Shown: positions 13,954-39,157 of the stretch, one piece after another
How the letters are laid out: every line of letters starts with the position of its first letter
Position numbering within the stretch: the stretch's first letter is position 1
Assembly (NCBI RefSeq): GCF_947623445.1
Contig: NC_135247.1
Location: 5,272,501 to 5,336,500 of the forward strand
Direction: 5' to 3'
DNA length: 64,000 nucleotides
From: Clavelina lepadiformis
Lineage: Eukaryota > Chordata > Ascidiacea > Aplousobranchia > Clavelinidae
Translations under genes and position numbers: made by a program
The notes under the pieces: generated by a model
Told to the model about the DNA's origin: nothing
Databases searched by the model: none
What the model saw: only the letters and a program-made list of their open reading frames with translations

Positions 13954-16900
13954 TTAAAACAGTTTGTATTTCTTTTTCAGCTCGTTTCGTGACCACTCAG
14001 ACTTTTTCGAGAAATCTTCTCTGGTCAGTTTGAAGACTAAGAGAAAATCTTGTTCCGACAGATATTTCTATGAATTAGAAAAAAGCGCTATAAAAATCAC
14101 CTAGAAAGTTTGGATGTCCTGGTTTGTCAAAATGCATAACCAGTGGAGATATAAATGCGGGAATATTTACCTCTTTCTTACGCGGATTGACGCCTTCGGG
14201 GCAACTGCTAACCAGCTCTTCCAGCGAGTAGGTTGGAAGGCCATACCTGTTCGTGACAAGACGTTTCAGGTCACCCGAGTGCAAACGTTCATCTGGTTCG
14301 TCAAGCTGAAAGAACAGTAAAGACATTTTAACCAATATTAGAGAAGTTATTTGCTGCACTGTTATATTTTGTTGCTTGCATCACCGGAAATAATAGGCCT
14401 TACAAGCATTGTCGTGTTAGGCTTATAGTAGAGCAACAACTACATACAGTAATTGCAGTTGAAATATTCTACAAATATCCGATTTTAAACAACAACAAAA
14501 ATCAAAGATGCATTATATACTTCTTAAAAGGGGCTCCAAAAATTGTCATATTGAGCATATATAATACCACTTCGCATTTTAACCTCAAAATCACTATCCC
14601 AGGAAGGAAGTAGGCGGGTAAAGATAGATGGTTCGTATCCCTGCTTCACAACTAAAACAGGTGTTTTCATGTCGCTTCGTTTCGGAGTCCGTCTGAGATA
14701 AGTGAAGGCAACTTGAAAGCATTCCGTCGCAAATTCGGAATCTACATTCTTTCCCAACCATATGTAGACCTATAAGATCAATACACAACCACATGTACGA
14801 CCACCCCTTAAACGTCCTAATTGGAATGTAAGATCAATTTTGTATCAGTCACTACCAATACATCAACGTTTTTCTAATTTTATTACAATTTTTATTGTTA
14901 CATGACAAACAGATCTGACTTATTTCACTAATTCATAGGCTTTACTTCATCGTAGATATCAAACAGCAAAAGATCTTCATGACGGATATCTTTTTGAGTC
15001 ATTCCAAGTATCTCGTGGAAGCGATATTTTCCATCTTTGTCCTTGTCACACTCAAAAGTTCGAACTCGATGTTTGACATCGGGTTTCTAAAAAATATGTT
15101 CTGCTCACTATATACTGAATAATACAACTATTCCGAGTTTCTTTATTATACCAGTCTCCGAAACTGTTTACAGCTTTCGAAAAAAAATGTATGGTTTGAA
15201 ACACTATTTGTTGTCATACAAAAATATGTAAGTTGTATCAATGCCGAGCTTTCCGGTTTAACGTTGGAGAAAAGCTTTTTGTACAATTAATTGCAACGAT
15301 GCGATTGGTTGCATTTCGGTCATCATTTTATTAACTAACCACAGGTATAACGGCGTTCATGTATTTGTTCCTTCCTTGCAAAACTGTAAAGAACGATGGA
15401 GTTTCGTGTCCCTCTTCAAGGACAAGCAGGACACTGCAAGTAAATTTCAATTTCATAAAAACGCTGCAAAATTATTAACAAAATAAAAAAGCCCGGACAA
15501 GTAAGGTCATGTATAAAAGAGCACACATATGAAAACCAACTTTTCATCTCCAACATTTCCAGCCAGCAGCTGTGACCTTTTTTCCTCATCAACCATGTTT
15601 TCAGCCATGAGATGGGCCATGTTTCTCTGGTCTCCGATGCAGCCTTTTCCAAACCAGAGAAAGGCCCGGGTGGGCGTAATGCAAAGGAAAGGATAGTTAC
15701 TGTTGAGGGAGGATGAACTACAAACAAGTATGTATGTTAGTTTCACCCTTATCAGCAGATATGGACCAATATTAGTCATTCACTTCTTCATTTACTTGCA
15801 TGGCACTTGCACCGCTTTTGTATTGTATTCGTTGGTTCCTCTTATTATGTAAAGGAACACGCCCTGTACTTTGTTCGGATTAGGGAGTTGAACGTTGCTT
15901 CTGTCTGTAGATTTAGCATCATTCCCCTTATGTACAATAAAACAGATCGCAGAGAATATCAACACAGACATAAACAACCAGAAAAAATGTCTTGCGCGTT
16001 ATGGTAGTTTTTAGTTTACAAGCATAATCTTAATACCTTTAGAATTCGAAATTTTCCTTTGAAAAATGCGACAAAATGCGCTGGCTCTCTTCCAATTTCA
16101 ACTCTACATTCGGTAATTCCCCCAATACGAGAAATAATCTTGACACCTTTCTTTTGTGCAAGCTCAGCATCTTTATTTTCTTCACTTTCTTGGGTCTCTT
16201 CACCAGAGCGACGACCCTATGTTTGCATAAATCAATAAATTATACGTTTACTAATTTGCTAAATTTGCAACTTTATGCTTTGAATTTTTCAAAGACAAAT
16301 GAACTGATAATTTGAAGAAAAAGTAAACGACCTAATATTACTTTTGTTGTAAAAGCAAGTGAAATATGTGCCAAAATTTTCCTGATTTACCTCCCAGTAG
16401 TAAATGATCTTCATCTCTCTTTCGTTATCATCTTGGTAAGTAAATCTGACCACGTAGCACTCGCGGCTATAAAATTTACCATAATCTTGCTCGTCTACTG
16501 CTACAAGACTTCCTTTATCCCACAGGAAAACCTGCAAGATGTTGTCATAGCTTATTTGTGATTCAACGTTACTTTATGACACCTTCAAAACAAAACTATA
16601 ATAATTCTGATAATAAATTTTGATGTTGACATTGAAAGGTTCGTTAAGGCGTTTTGTAAAGTCGAGTTTTAATATAAACAGATTCAGAGTTAAAGTTGCA
16701 GAGTATAGTAATATAGTTCATGCAAAGGAAAACCAGTAAACACCTCCAGTGTTCCTTCTCCATTTCCCGGCATTGAAGGTTGGTCAAAACGGGGTTCGCT
16801 TGGTGTAAACCGCTTGATTTTTGAAATACCTGCAAGTTATAGAACAAATGAGAATTTTTTGAAACATTTTTTATAGTTATGATTAATTAATTATGGTAAA

Positions 16901-19656
16901 CAATACTTTTCAATTATTTTAAATTTTAATCTATTTTTATTATATTAACAATCAACATTATTCTAGCTTGTCATCGAATTTATAAAAAATGTAAACTGTG
17001 CTTAATACTCTGCATGGTTTTTCAAAGTACAATACCCACTGGTGACTTCTTCTTCGTCCACTTCCCAATCACAGAAGAGCTGTGTAAACTCTTCTGTCTC
17101 TCCTCCGTCTTCCAGCATTTGCACTTGGACATTGAAAGAGTGTTCCGCTTCATTGATGTAGTTCTTTAAGTGTTATATTAGCATAATACTTCACAAAATT
17201 TTACTTTTAAAAGTGATATTTTAAACCTGAAATGTGATGTGAGAAATTACAGTTTATACTCCTGAGTTTGATCATTCATACATCAAACTTTAAACTTACT
17301 AATATGACGTCCCATAGCAACTCCTTGATGAGGTCATCACAAGCATGCCCTTTCCAAACAAAGATCTTGTTCTGGTGCGTAACGTCAAATAGGTAGCACT
17401 CCTGCAACGTAAATGGTAAACAGTTTGACATGGCCTACTCAATGCATTGTTTATTTCATACAAAATAAGGGTAAAAAAGAACTTCCAAGATCTTACATCC
17501 TTCATGAGACTTCTTTTATTCATTGATGGCAACTCTTCTTCATTTAACTCAACCACATTATCCACTCCCTTTTTTAATCTGCATTTGTTTCAGCAAAAAT
17601 TAGAACTAAATTTACTTCAACTGCAAATTTATAAACAGCGTATTTACCAGAGCTCACAAATTGTACACTTAAACGTGTTATCGATTTTTATAGAACTTTA
17701 AAAAAATGTGTGGCATTACTCACGCAAATATGGTGACAACCTTATCTTCTTCAGTTTCAGAAGATTTTTGTACAACTTCACTGGTTTTTACTTCTTCCGG
17801 CTTTGGCCCGAGAAAGTGCTGCAACAATTTTAAAACTGCCAGTTGTGGCGTGATGCAAAATATGATGATCGAATTTGTTTTGACTACCGAGGTTATCGAC
17901 ATAAAGTGGCTATTTAAAAATTATTTTCTAAACGCTGGTTAACGCTAACGATCTCCCTCGGTCCGTGTAATAAAGCGCAGAAGTACTGTAAAAATGATAA
18001 ATTTACCTCTAAAATTGAGACATCGTGAACGCTACCAAAACCTTCAATGGTGTGAAGATAAGCCAAACCCTCTCTCTCAGAACGTCTGATATTGTTTGCG
18101 ATTAATCTGGCCTAAATCAAAATGGAGAAAACAGAAAATTTGGAAGTACAATTAGAATCACTTATAATATAGGTCTGTATTTACTCTACAGTAGGGTACC
18201 TGAACACACGTAAAGCGTTTGATGTAAGGCGCATAAGTTTCAATTTAATTTACTGACCTTTGATCCTTGACGCCGCGTGATCTGGTCACCTTTCCACACA
18301 ATGATTATGTGACCTGTATCGACGATAAAAACGTCATCCATCAAAAAGTTTTCCCAATCATATCCTATTTGGGTCGCTCGAGCAGGGATAGTTCCCTCCA
18401 CATGGAACAACCGCTTCACGTCATAGTTGGCAATATTCTCGTTTGCTGGAATTTTTCCGTTCAGATACCTATCAGATTATGGATTATATCTAATAAGTTG
18501 TCGTAAGTTTTCTGTAACTGAGCGTTCAAGCTGTATTATCCCAGATTCACTCAGGTTCATCTTGAGTATTTAAGTGTATGACGCTTTTAGTTGCAAAGAA
18601 CTGAGCATGAGCTAAGTCTTTTACTGCACTTACACGATCCCATTTTTAAAGTATTTCTCAAACTGGTCGCTCTCGCAATTTTGGGTCTCCCTGTATGTTG
18701 CAGAAACACAGCGCAGACTGGTGGACATTTCCCCGCAAAAGTTCGCCACGACCCCTGAGTAATGTACAGTGGATACAAAATATTGTAATTATGAATAAAT
18801 TAATCTATATTTGGAAAACAGCAAGTGTTTTCAACAATGAAACAACAGCAAAATGACTGCAAAAAATAACAGATCTGCGATGAAAATAAAACTGACTTTC
18901 GGCTTCTTTGTCGCATTTACTTCCAAGCCAGTAGTGAAGGTACATTTTTGTAAAGCCTAAAGATGTGGTGGTCGTCTAAAAATAGTTGTACAATGCAGTT
19001 TATGTTTACGGCCGGCCTTTAGTTTTAAGCCAACAAAATATATATAGTCTGGATATCTCCGCTTACATGTAACAATATGTAGGTCTCTTCATCGTAAAAT
19101 TCTCCATATTGTTCTTTTTCAATCTCAACAATATCGTCCTCCTGCAAATAAGTGTTGCGTAAATGGTTTAATGTTTGTTATAAAAGATGTTCTATATCCT
19201 ATTTGTTTACCTATTAAGTTTCAGTGAAAATTGAGTTGAAGCATGCCTAGATTTAAAAAAACTTAAGTAATCTGTAAGTATTTCTGCAAAACCTTTGAAG
19301 AAACACAAAGTAGTTTGAGCGAAACTACAAAAACTTTATAGCAACTAACTTAAGTGTACAATGAAAAAAGCCTTCTTGGAAAAAGTTTTCAACAAATGTA
19401 AGCTTTATAGGCTATAACGACACCTTATAGCAAGCGTTTCGATTTCTAGGCTACATTTTCTTGAAGTTTTTTAAGTTAGTCGACGGTTTATGGTTAATAA
19501 GACTACAATAACGAAGCTATTGATACCAAAAAGGTAGAGCATAAAGCAAGCAAGATGTCAATAATGGAAAAAGGTTACTTCTAGCTTCCAAATTTCCAAT
19601 CCATTACAGAGTCCAATTCCTTCAAACAATTCTTCCTTATCAGGTGCTGTAGTCAT
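13954..19656 (-). CDS. Villin-like protein, downstream tandem copy (812 aa, 20 exons)
   Basis: Six gelsolin repeats plus a villin headpiece: an actin-severing, capping and bundling protein of microvilli and cortex. Exons (5' to 3'): 19656..19579, 19141..19067, 18975..18897, 18754..18634, 18468..18258, 18111..18007, 17818..17724, 17578..17497, 17401..17300, 17163..17040, 16829..16744, 16531..16391, 16216..16037, 15926..15796, 15699..15541, 15433..15340, 15086..14946, 14769..14584, 14305..14171, 14067..13954 (TAA). The start ATG leads into MTTAPDKEELFEGIGL. Diagnostic motifs are LEIWKLE and LHYWLG (G1), VWKG (G2, G3), YYWE (G4), AFLWFGKG (G5), VYIWLGKN and VVKQGYEP (G6), and RKKEKYLSEQDF opening the headpiece. 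Length matches the vertebrate family (about 820). It diverges from the upstream copy in the headpiece: WSRNELKKKYKLF keeps the paired lysines and terminal LF but has Ser where villins usually have Lys after Trp. Which ancestral function each copy keeps cannot be told from sequence. Confidence 0.95.
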
Positions 19657-21323
19657 TATTGTGCGCAAAAAATCAATTGAAGACTTTTTTTTATCCTGGA
19701 TAAGGCAAAAATCTGGACAAGTTTTAGTTACAATCTGAACAAGTCAGGCCTACAAAGATAAACGCTTCAAAAACTTTACCACCCACTGAATACATAATTA
19801 CATGTTAACTACTGTATAAAGCTGGAAACTTTCATGTATCCTAAGGTGCAGCTAATACCCAAAGAAAGAACCCATTCAGTAAACAAACCTGCGTTCAATT
19901 TAGGAAATGAATTTTAAGGCGAAACACAACGAAATACGATCTTTCTTATCCGGTTGTGGGTTATTAGCATCGATGATGTTTCCATTTCTCTTTCAATTCT
20001 ATAACGGCAGTACGTTTTAAACGAACTCTGACCTGTAGTACCAAAAAGCGAATAGGCCCAAACGAAAATGTACACTACGAGCACATCAAGGTGTATTTAA
20101 TCGTCCCTTAAAAACCAAAGACGTTTCTTATACCTTATATATAAGATAAGTACTTCTTCCAACAACTACCCTTTTATTTGAACTAAAAGCCAAACGCAAA
20201 GAATTGTAATCGTACCGAATCCTTCACAAAAATTTAAATGTGGGTCCAGATATCAGACTGGTTACAAGATTGCTGGCTTAGTATTGTAGTATTTCAAGAA
20301 CAAAATTTTTAATCAAGTTATGTCAATAATTCCCTCAGACAAATACATTAACTGTCAATAAACTGCAAGAAACTGTGAAAAAATGTAGTCGTCTAAATAT
20401 TGATGTTTATTGATGTCATTGATACGCGTCGTCCAATCGTATTATAGGTTTGAGCCACGTGACATGATAAAATTTCAGATTAATGAAATTAAACAATTGA
20501 TGAATAGCTGTGAGTGATCAACAACGATCAACCCACACTTGAAAGCATTGGGGGAGTCATGACGTATAAACAATTTCACAATAAGCAATTGATGACGTCA
20601 TAATAAAAATCTTAAAATCTTTTTTTAAGGGAAGATTCAAAAGCAAAAATTACTAGTGCGCTAAAGATTGGAATGCAAGTGCGGTTATAATACACAGATT
20701 ACAGGAGTGGAAATTATAGGAACATTTAAACAAGTACGTATATTAATTGACGGAACATAAGTACACAACGCAAACATGTACAGTACATTGTACAGATTAG
20801 CAGGGAATAATACGTCGGCACGATATATACTAAATTACAGGTTGTACTACGCTTCACACCGCGATACTGCAACTTGACTGCTAAAGAATGCACTTAGATG
20901 TGTGAGAATGCACAAGGTGTCTAACAAAACTTGGTCGCCATTCCAGAAATGAAAAGGTTATCAAGACTGGAATTACAATCACAGTTGCCGCCTTATCACA
21001 GGAAGGGGAATTATTTCACAGTCGAAACAGTAGTTTCATAATAAGAATAATTAAAATTGCTAAAAATATCTGATAAAACTGAGAGCGAAACAAACCAAAT
21101 ATCGTTATTGATAACACGAACAAATCAACAGGTTCCTACTTGGAATCAGGAATAATTCTACACCAATTTACACCATTTTTTGCTTGGAAGTTTGTACCGA
21201 AGAACCCAAAGGTGTGCATCGTATAATCGACATCAAGTAATATTTACAACGCAACTACCGAAGATACTGCAACTGTTTCGAGTCCATACAATCTTATTTA
21301 AATATCAGACAGATTAGGACAGC
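19657..21323. other. spacer between the two villin genes
   Basis: 1.67 kb of AT-rich sequence between the start of the downstream copy and the stop of the upstream copy on the minus strand. It must carry the 3' UTR of the upstream villin and the promoter and 5' UTR of the downstream one. I found no coding exon and no canonical AATAAA that I would defend. Confidence 0.5.
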
Positions 21324-33136
<11,813 letters not shown>

Positions 33137-34058
33137 TGTTTGAGATGTGATATAGCTTTTAAACTATACAGTATTGTATGTGAATGATCTTAAACCAAAA
33201 AGCAACTTCTCTATACTGCTATTTATCCTTTAACAGTCCAAGATTATGCTGTACAGAAATAAAATATCTTGTCTACCAGAGAAGTGGGCAACAATATCAA
33301 AGTCCTCTATAAATTTATTATGAATTAAATTTTATTACCACAAGCAATGAATATGCATACACTCCTGAAAAAGATTTAAATAGTCTTCTAGCAGAGAGAA
33401 CAATAATACAGCTTGCAAGATTTAGATATGCAGACGTGGAATCGTGAGCGAAAAAAATCTTAGAAATGAACTAAAAATTTACAACAAAAATCTCAAAATG
33501 TTTAATATTTTGTCCTTTTGAAATTGGGCAAAAATGGAAAAAACCAGTTTCAACCATTACCCACAATGATCTCACAATATGGCACCAATACTCTGTGCTA
33601 ACTATACACTCTCTTTATTCTCCAAAATAACCGTAGATACGCTACTTTACTTATCTTAGAATTTATGTATGAACAGTTGTACACAGTACAATAACAACAA
33701 GTCTGTGCATACCACGACATGCAAAACATCTTATAATCATAGGCTCTCTGACTAGCCTATTAATAAACGGAAAGTAATTATTGGCAAATCGTAATGAAAT
33801 TCCTGATAACCTATCCTACTTTCTTTTCTTCTGTTGCCTGCGGAATGAACGAATGCTAGTTGCAATGAACCGTAGCTTACCGACGCATGTGTGCTGTAAA
33901 AGAAAAAAGCAAATGTAAACAAATGCTGTACATACTGCCATCTCGCGAATAGAATAATTTAAATGTGACATTTGGAGCCTTCAATTTTTTAGCAAAGTTT
34001 CAAGTAGCAGTAGTTACATTACCAACGTGTAACTTGTAAGTAGAATTCAAATTTAACC
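33137..34058. other. putative villin upstream/promoter region
   Basis: About 0.9 kb between the villin start codon (minus) and a possible plus-strand first exon at 34059. A divergent arrangement is possible. I saw no TATA box I would defend and no coding exon. Confidence 0.35.
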
Positions 34059-34108
34059 ATGGGTAAAGGCGCTATCATTGGACAAACCAGGCAGCTGGCG
34101 CAGCGAAG
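34059..34108 (+). other. possible first coding exon of an unknown plus-strand gene
   Basis: ATG in the context AACCATGGG, open for 16 codons (MGKGAIIGQTRQLAQR) plus two bases, then a donor GTAAAA. Composition looks coding rather than AT-rich filler. I could not find a phase-compatible second exon. The nearby open segment 34739..34794 (acceptor TTGCAG, contains QICGDCSTRAQPEL, donor GTTGTA) needs phase 0 while this exon ends in phase 2. No function is assigned. Confidence 0.28.
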
Positions 34109-37100
34109 GTAAAACGCGCAAAACTGATGATATGTTTTGTTGGAAAATAATTTTACTTTTTGTGATACTTAGGGCCTCAATTGGTTTGAGCGTAATAAAA
34201 AACAAGTGCTGTCAGTTTTTGTAGCAACATTCTACATGCGTTTCAAATTCATTTATAAAAACAAAGGTGTTTTTAATAATTCTTGCATCATTGTCTAGTG
34301 TACAACTTTCCGAAGAAAAGATTTACTAATACATTTTTAACATTTAAACTTTTGAAGGTTTTACGGTTTCTAACGTTCTATTATTTTATCATTGGTGCTA
34401 TATGTACCTGATCTGGTTATAAGCTTAGTTAATATTTCACCTTGCTACCTCTCATTGTACTGTAGCAGAATAACTGAATACAAAAATACTGCAGTCACGT
34501 TTGTACTGATAACTGTTATGTAGCCTACTTTGCCTACAAGTTCGTTTGTGTTTTTATAAAAACTGAAAAGGCTACCTGGCGCTATATACCTTTCTAGGTG
34601 TAGTTTACACAGAGAGCAAGTGAAGAAATTTTGACTTCTTTACCATCGATTTTATTGTTAACGAGGAAATTAAATGCAAAGGACCCAATCCATATAGTTT
34701 ATCCCAGAATGTTGTCTAAATGCATGATTCCATTGCAGACAATGACGAGGCAGATATGTGGCGACTGCTCCACTCGTGCTCAGCCCGAGTTAAGGTTGTA
34801 AGTTGAACAACTAGTATATGTGTTACGTGTGTTTTTAAGAAACTGTTCCTTAGTTCTCTTGCCACCGATTACGCCTTTTTGTATATCTGGTTGTAGGCTA
34901 CCTGCGCACTTGTTTGTATTTTGAAACGCTGTATATGTTAGAGTGTTAGACTCAAAGTAATTGTACATTTGAGGTTGTTTCAGTATGAGGCTATGAGCTC
35001 TTGGTGCAAGACTGCTTTTTAGCAAAAGGTTACTGATTTTTTATACAGGATTATAAGCCTATATCTAAGATTGTTGACAAATAGAAAACGTAACACATGT
35101 TTTCTTTTGTATGTTTCCGCCAAAACTAACTTCCAGTAATTGAGTAATTCCAGCCACTAACTCCGATTCTTTACGTTGAGACCGGTTGCGGCCTGTCTAC
35201 ATTTTCATTCAAGGTCTGGCGTTGGCCGCCTGTGTCAATAGTTGTCATTCGTATAGCAGACGATTTCTTGATATTGTTCACTTCCATTTACTCGTACTCA
35301 TACGTTGAGCCAGAGTGGTCATCTATAATTTAGTATTTTCTTGATTAAAATTCGGTCCAATTTCAAGATTTGGAAAAAATTGGATTTCGGTACAGCTTAA
35401 GATTTTAAGTCTCATCCAGAAAAGGTTTTCGTTCTGTATTATTTATACGGAAACAATTTTTTTTCTAAAAAGGCACATTATTAAAACTTGAGTTGAAAAT
35501 CGTTTATTCTCGGCTAAGCATTCAATTGCTCAAACAAAAGAAAAAGCAAAAGGGATCCAAAAAGCAAAATATAAAACTAAAAGAGAAAGTATGTTTCTGG
35601 GAGGCCTATACTTAATTAGATTATTACATTAATCCATTTTTTCACGACCGCTTTCAAAGACAATAAGAACAGGTAACTCATAGTCTAAAATAACCGTTGT
35701 TAAGTTATTTGGAGTTGAAGCAACATGAAATCTCTTTTTGTTTTTTAATATTCCCAGCCCATTTGGAGCCTGATGCACACTGCGGATCATTATACACAAT
35801 TAGACAATTGTTTTATACAAGTGACATAAGCTAATGTATAAACGCTTACTCATTCACCTTACAACATGATCAAAATTCCATTTGAAACTGAATCAGCTTC
35901 GCACTTACTTTTATACGTTTGTGGTTGGTATGGTAAATTATATTATGTCACAATCTTTATCCTTTAATTATCGCTAGAGCCCCGTTTACCAAGTTTTATT
36001 TTATGAATGTTTCGATTAATTTTACACATTTTCGAATTGTTGTTTAATACTTTGTATTGCATTGGCCGAATTGAGAACTGTTCACCAGGACCATTGAACA
36101 GGAGCATGCATTGTTCAGGCGTCGACGAGTCAACTCAACCGTTGTGTTTTACCGAGCGTACTCGTTTAAACCCAACCACTATTTGACACATTGACTTACA
36201 GCACAAATATTTTAAAACACCATGTCACTATATTCCTTTTATCGGCTTCAAACGAATTCATGAATCCAAACCGGTTGTATGGTTTCTACTCCTCCTTTAG
36301 CCTATACTTATTTGTATATTAACTCGATTACACCCTACCTTGTTACTTATTCATGGACGAAGTTTGTTATCGGTGACGAATAAGTAACTTTGAGTAAACA
36401 GAAAACCGGTAACCAACTTTACGCCGGTTATTGGATTAAGAGCACAACCAGGTTAAGAATTGAACCGGAAATTACGAACTTTACTCCACAGGTTAAGAAT
36501 CATTGCTTTTGCCAAGTTATGATCGTTGAAGTAAATACCGCATTGCATTCTTTTCTATAACTTACCAAAAAGACAAAACATTCTTCTGTTTTTTATTTTT
36601 GCTTTATAATGTGAAACTCCTTGTAACTGGGGCGTAAAATCGCATAAAATCCTGCCTAATAGAGGGCAATTTGATTTGTCGACGGTCATGCCGAATAGGT
36701 TTGGTATTAAAGATTTTAAACCTCGCGGTGGATCCAATCGGGCTTAGCCTATCGAACCTCTTGTTAAAAATGAATTATTATATAAAAACTATACTTATGA
36801 TTATGAAACACACGGTCGTTAAATATTATCCTATGCAGTGTAATTTTTCCAAAGTTACCACTTCAAATCCAAACGTTTCTCCCTGACATCATACTTGAAA
36901 AATTTTAAGCAATGGTTTCGTCAAACTTACGCTAACCCCATATGAATCGTATCATAGCTTGTAAGTGAAAACTGTTTCCTTAAACAGGTTTAATGCAAGC
37001 ACACAGTTCTACTTTTTTGTTTATTTTTCTTTTGTTTCTTGGTTTTGGGCTGGATAAAATGAAGGCGCAAACGAAAACATGATTCTGTTGTTTGCATTAT

Positions 37101-37679
37101 AAAGCACTTACCCCTTTTTGTCGTTCTCTATCGGTTTCATGTAACTCGATGTCAAAATGTGACACTCAAGTAAAATGATGTTTACCTATGACTCATAAGT
37201 TCTGAGTCGTTGAGCAGTTGTTTGTTGAAGATATATTATCCAGTATCAGTGTGACGAAAATATAAATGGTCTCACAAAAATTCCTTAAATTCCCTGCGCA
37301 AACAAAATGTTAAAAACAAACGATATTTCAGTCAAACAGAAAATATTGTTGCAAAAAAATGGTATAAAAGCAAAGCATTTTTAAGACGAGTGCCCATATC
37401 TGTTTTGGCGATTAGTAGGCCTACTTTCAATATGTGTCATTTCTCCAACTTGCAACGTAGAATACCAAAGTCGGGAAACAGGCCACCAACCGACAAATAA
37501 GCCATCGCAGCTTTTTTCTAAATAACAATCAAGGGCTATATATATTAAGAGGGAGTTCTTGCAATAGCAAATGTAGGTCTGCTGCACAGTCGCAAGTTTA
37601 ACACAGTAATCTTACAATGGCCATTTGTTGGACCATTTAAAAGCAATTAAAACGTCATTCGTATGATGCAATTCCAGCG
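34109..37679. other. AT-rich stretch with no assigned gene
   Basis: About 3.5 kb. Holds the isolated open segment 34739..34794 (+) and an open stretch without start codon at about 35145..35334 (+). Neither could be built into a gene. No repeats with clear ends. Confidence 0.35.
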
Positions 37680-39047
37680 ATGGCAACAACAGCGCAAAAT
37701 ATACGAGAAATAACTAGCGAAGATTTGGGAAGCGCAGAAACTGCCATCACCAAACGTAGTGAGATAGAAAAAGAAAGAAGAGTCTCTTCTTTTGGCATTA
37801 GAAGAAGTCCAAACTGGAGCACATCGGGTAAGGGCTAAAGATTGCTTAACGTACGGTTAAGCCTACGACTTATTATTTTATTTGTTTATTACTACTACTA
37901 GTAAATTTTCTAGTAAACTTACAAGCTACTGCAAACGTATACAACTTAAATACTAGTTAGTAGTAATTTTGGTTAAAATAAAATAACAAGTCTGATAGGA
38001 CTCTATAAATATATGGCGTTTCATTTTTAGAAATTCAAATACTTTGCGACTTCGTGCGCGAAAATAAAGCCCAACTTTTTGGGATTGGTCAAGTAGGTGG
38101 AAAAAAAGGTATCAATGCTATAAAGAAAAAACACTGGGAACTCTGTGCTGCCATGATCAACACCAAAGCGGGAAAAAGTCGGCACTGGAGTCAAGTACGA
38201 AAAAAATGGAAAGATTTGTCTTATTTTGCTCGCAGCTGTCAAAAGAAGGGTAATTTTCTGATATTCTATAACAAATTAGAGAGCAGTATTCTCAAGGAAA
38301 CAGAGGCCTAGTCACTGTTTCGATATATAACATGAAGTAAGCACAATATCTTTTATTGCAGAAGAGAAAATGCATGAAAGTGGTAAAGCCAACGGTAAGT
38401 TTGGAGAAGGGAGCATCATAAACGGCGACGATCTTTTTGCTGATGACATTAACAGCTTTCCATCTAACGACAGCGTTGCAAATGAAACTGAAATTTCCAA
38501 TCATTCTGACGAATCAATCACGATGTCTTCATCGGCTGCAACATCACCATTTTCCACTTCCGATGGCAGTGTTAAATCGGAAAGGGATATCACAAACACA
38601 ATTAATGATATTGAGTTTTGCTTTCAGCCTGATGTTCCAAGTTCGTTAAATCAACAGCAAAATCAAGCTGATAGTCCTTGTATTCAACCCACCGAAACTG
38701 TCAGAGCTAAAAAAGTTGCAAGTCCGTTTCAACAGCGATCGTGTTGTTGCGCTAACAGCAATGATCAGATTGATAATGATCGAAGATGCAAAGGTGCATC
38801 GCAGATGACCCCGTACCAGGAGTCGATCTTGCAAATCACAAAGGAGCAACTGGTTGTACAACGTAAATTTTTGAGGTGTGCGAGGGATATTGTTCACTGG
38901 ACTCGCAGAATCGGTTCGAGTTTGACGAAGCTAAAACGGCGCAGTGGAGAAAGTTTGGTCCAGCCGCCGAAACGCTACAGGCGCGAAGAACTTTCTCGAA
39001 CAAGATGGAGGCATGAATCGGAAACAAGCGACCCGGAATACTTCTAA
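37680..39047 (+). CDS. Myb/SANT-like DNA-binding domain protein (350 aa, 3 exons)
   Basis: Exons 37680..37827, 38031..38249 and 38362..39047 (TAA), with in-frame GT..AG junctions. The N-terminal half holds a Myb/SANT-like domain of the Myb_DNA-bind_5 / NAIF1 type, residues about 40-122: RRSPNWSTSEIQILCDFV, then KKGINAIKKKHWELCAAM, then HWSQVRKKWKDLSYFARS. The three regularly spaced tryptophans and the basic third helix are the hallmark. The middle (about 130-230) is acidic and Ser/Asn-rich, like an activation or linker region. The C-terminal part (about 265-350) has a possible amphipathic helix (ESILQITKEQLVVQRKFLRC) followed by a basic tail ending DPEYF. Such domains occur in sequence-specific regulators and in proteins derived from Harbinger-type transposon accessory genes. 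Here there is no neighbouring transposase, so it looks like a host gene. DNA-binding function is inferred from family. Confidence 0.85.
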
Positions 39048-39151
39048 CTGCTTGCAAGCCGTAGCTGAGTCATGGCAAAAACAGTTTACTGCCAGTTTTA
39101 AGGTTATCGTACATAAACATTTTGTGCACACTCTTTCTGAATGGTGTTTGT

Positions 39152-39157
39152 AATAAA
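39152..39157 (+). promoter_or_regulatory. AATAAA polyadenylation signal
   Basis: Canonical hexamer 104 bases after the stop codon of the Myb/SANT gene, in the normal distance range for a short 3' UTR. Confidence 0.6.

Noticed and set aside
35145..35334. Start-less plus-strand open stretch (LTPILYVETGCGLSTFSFKV...)
   Set aside because: No phase-compatible partner exon, no recognised motif, and weak signals at its ends.
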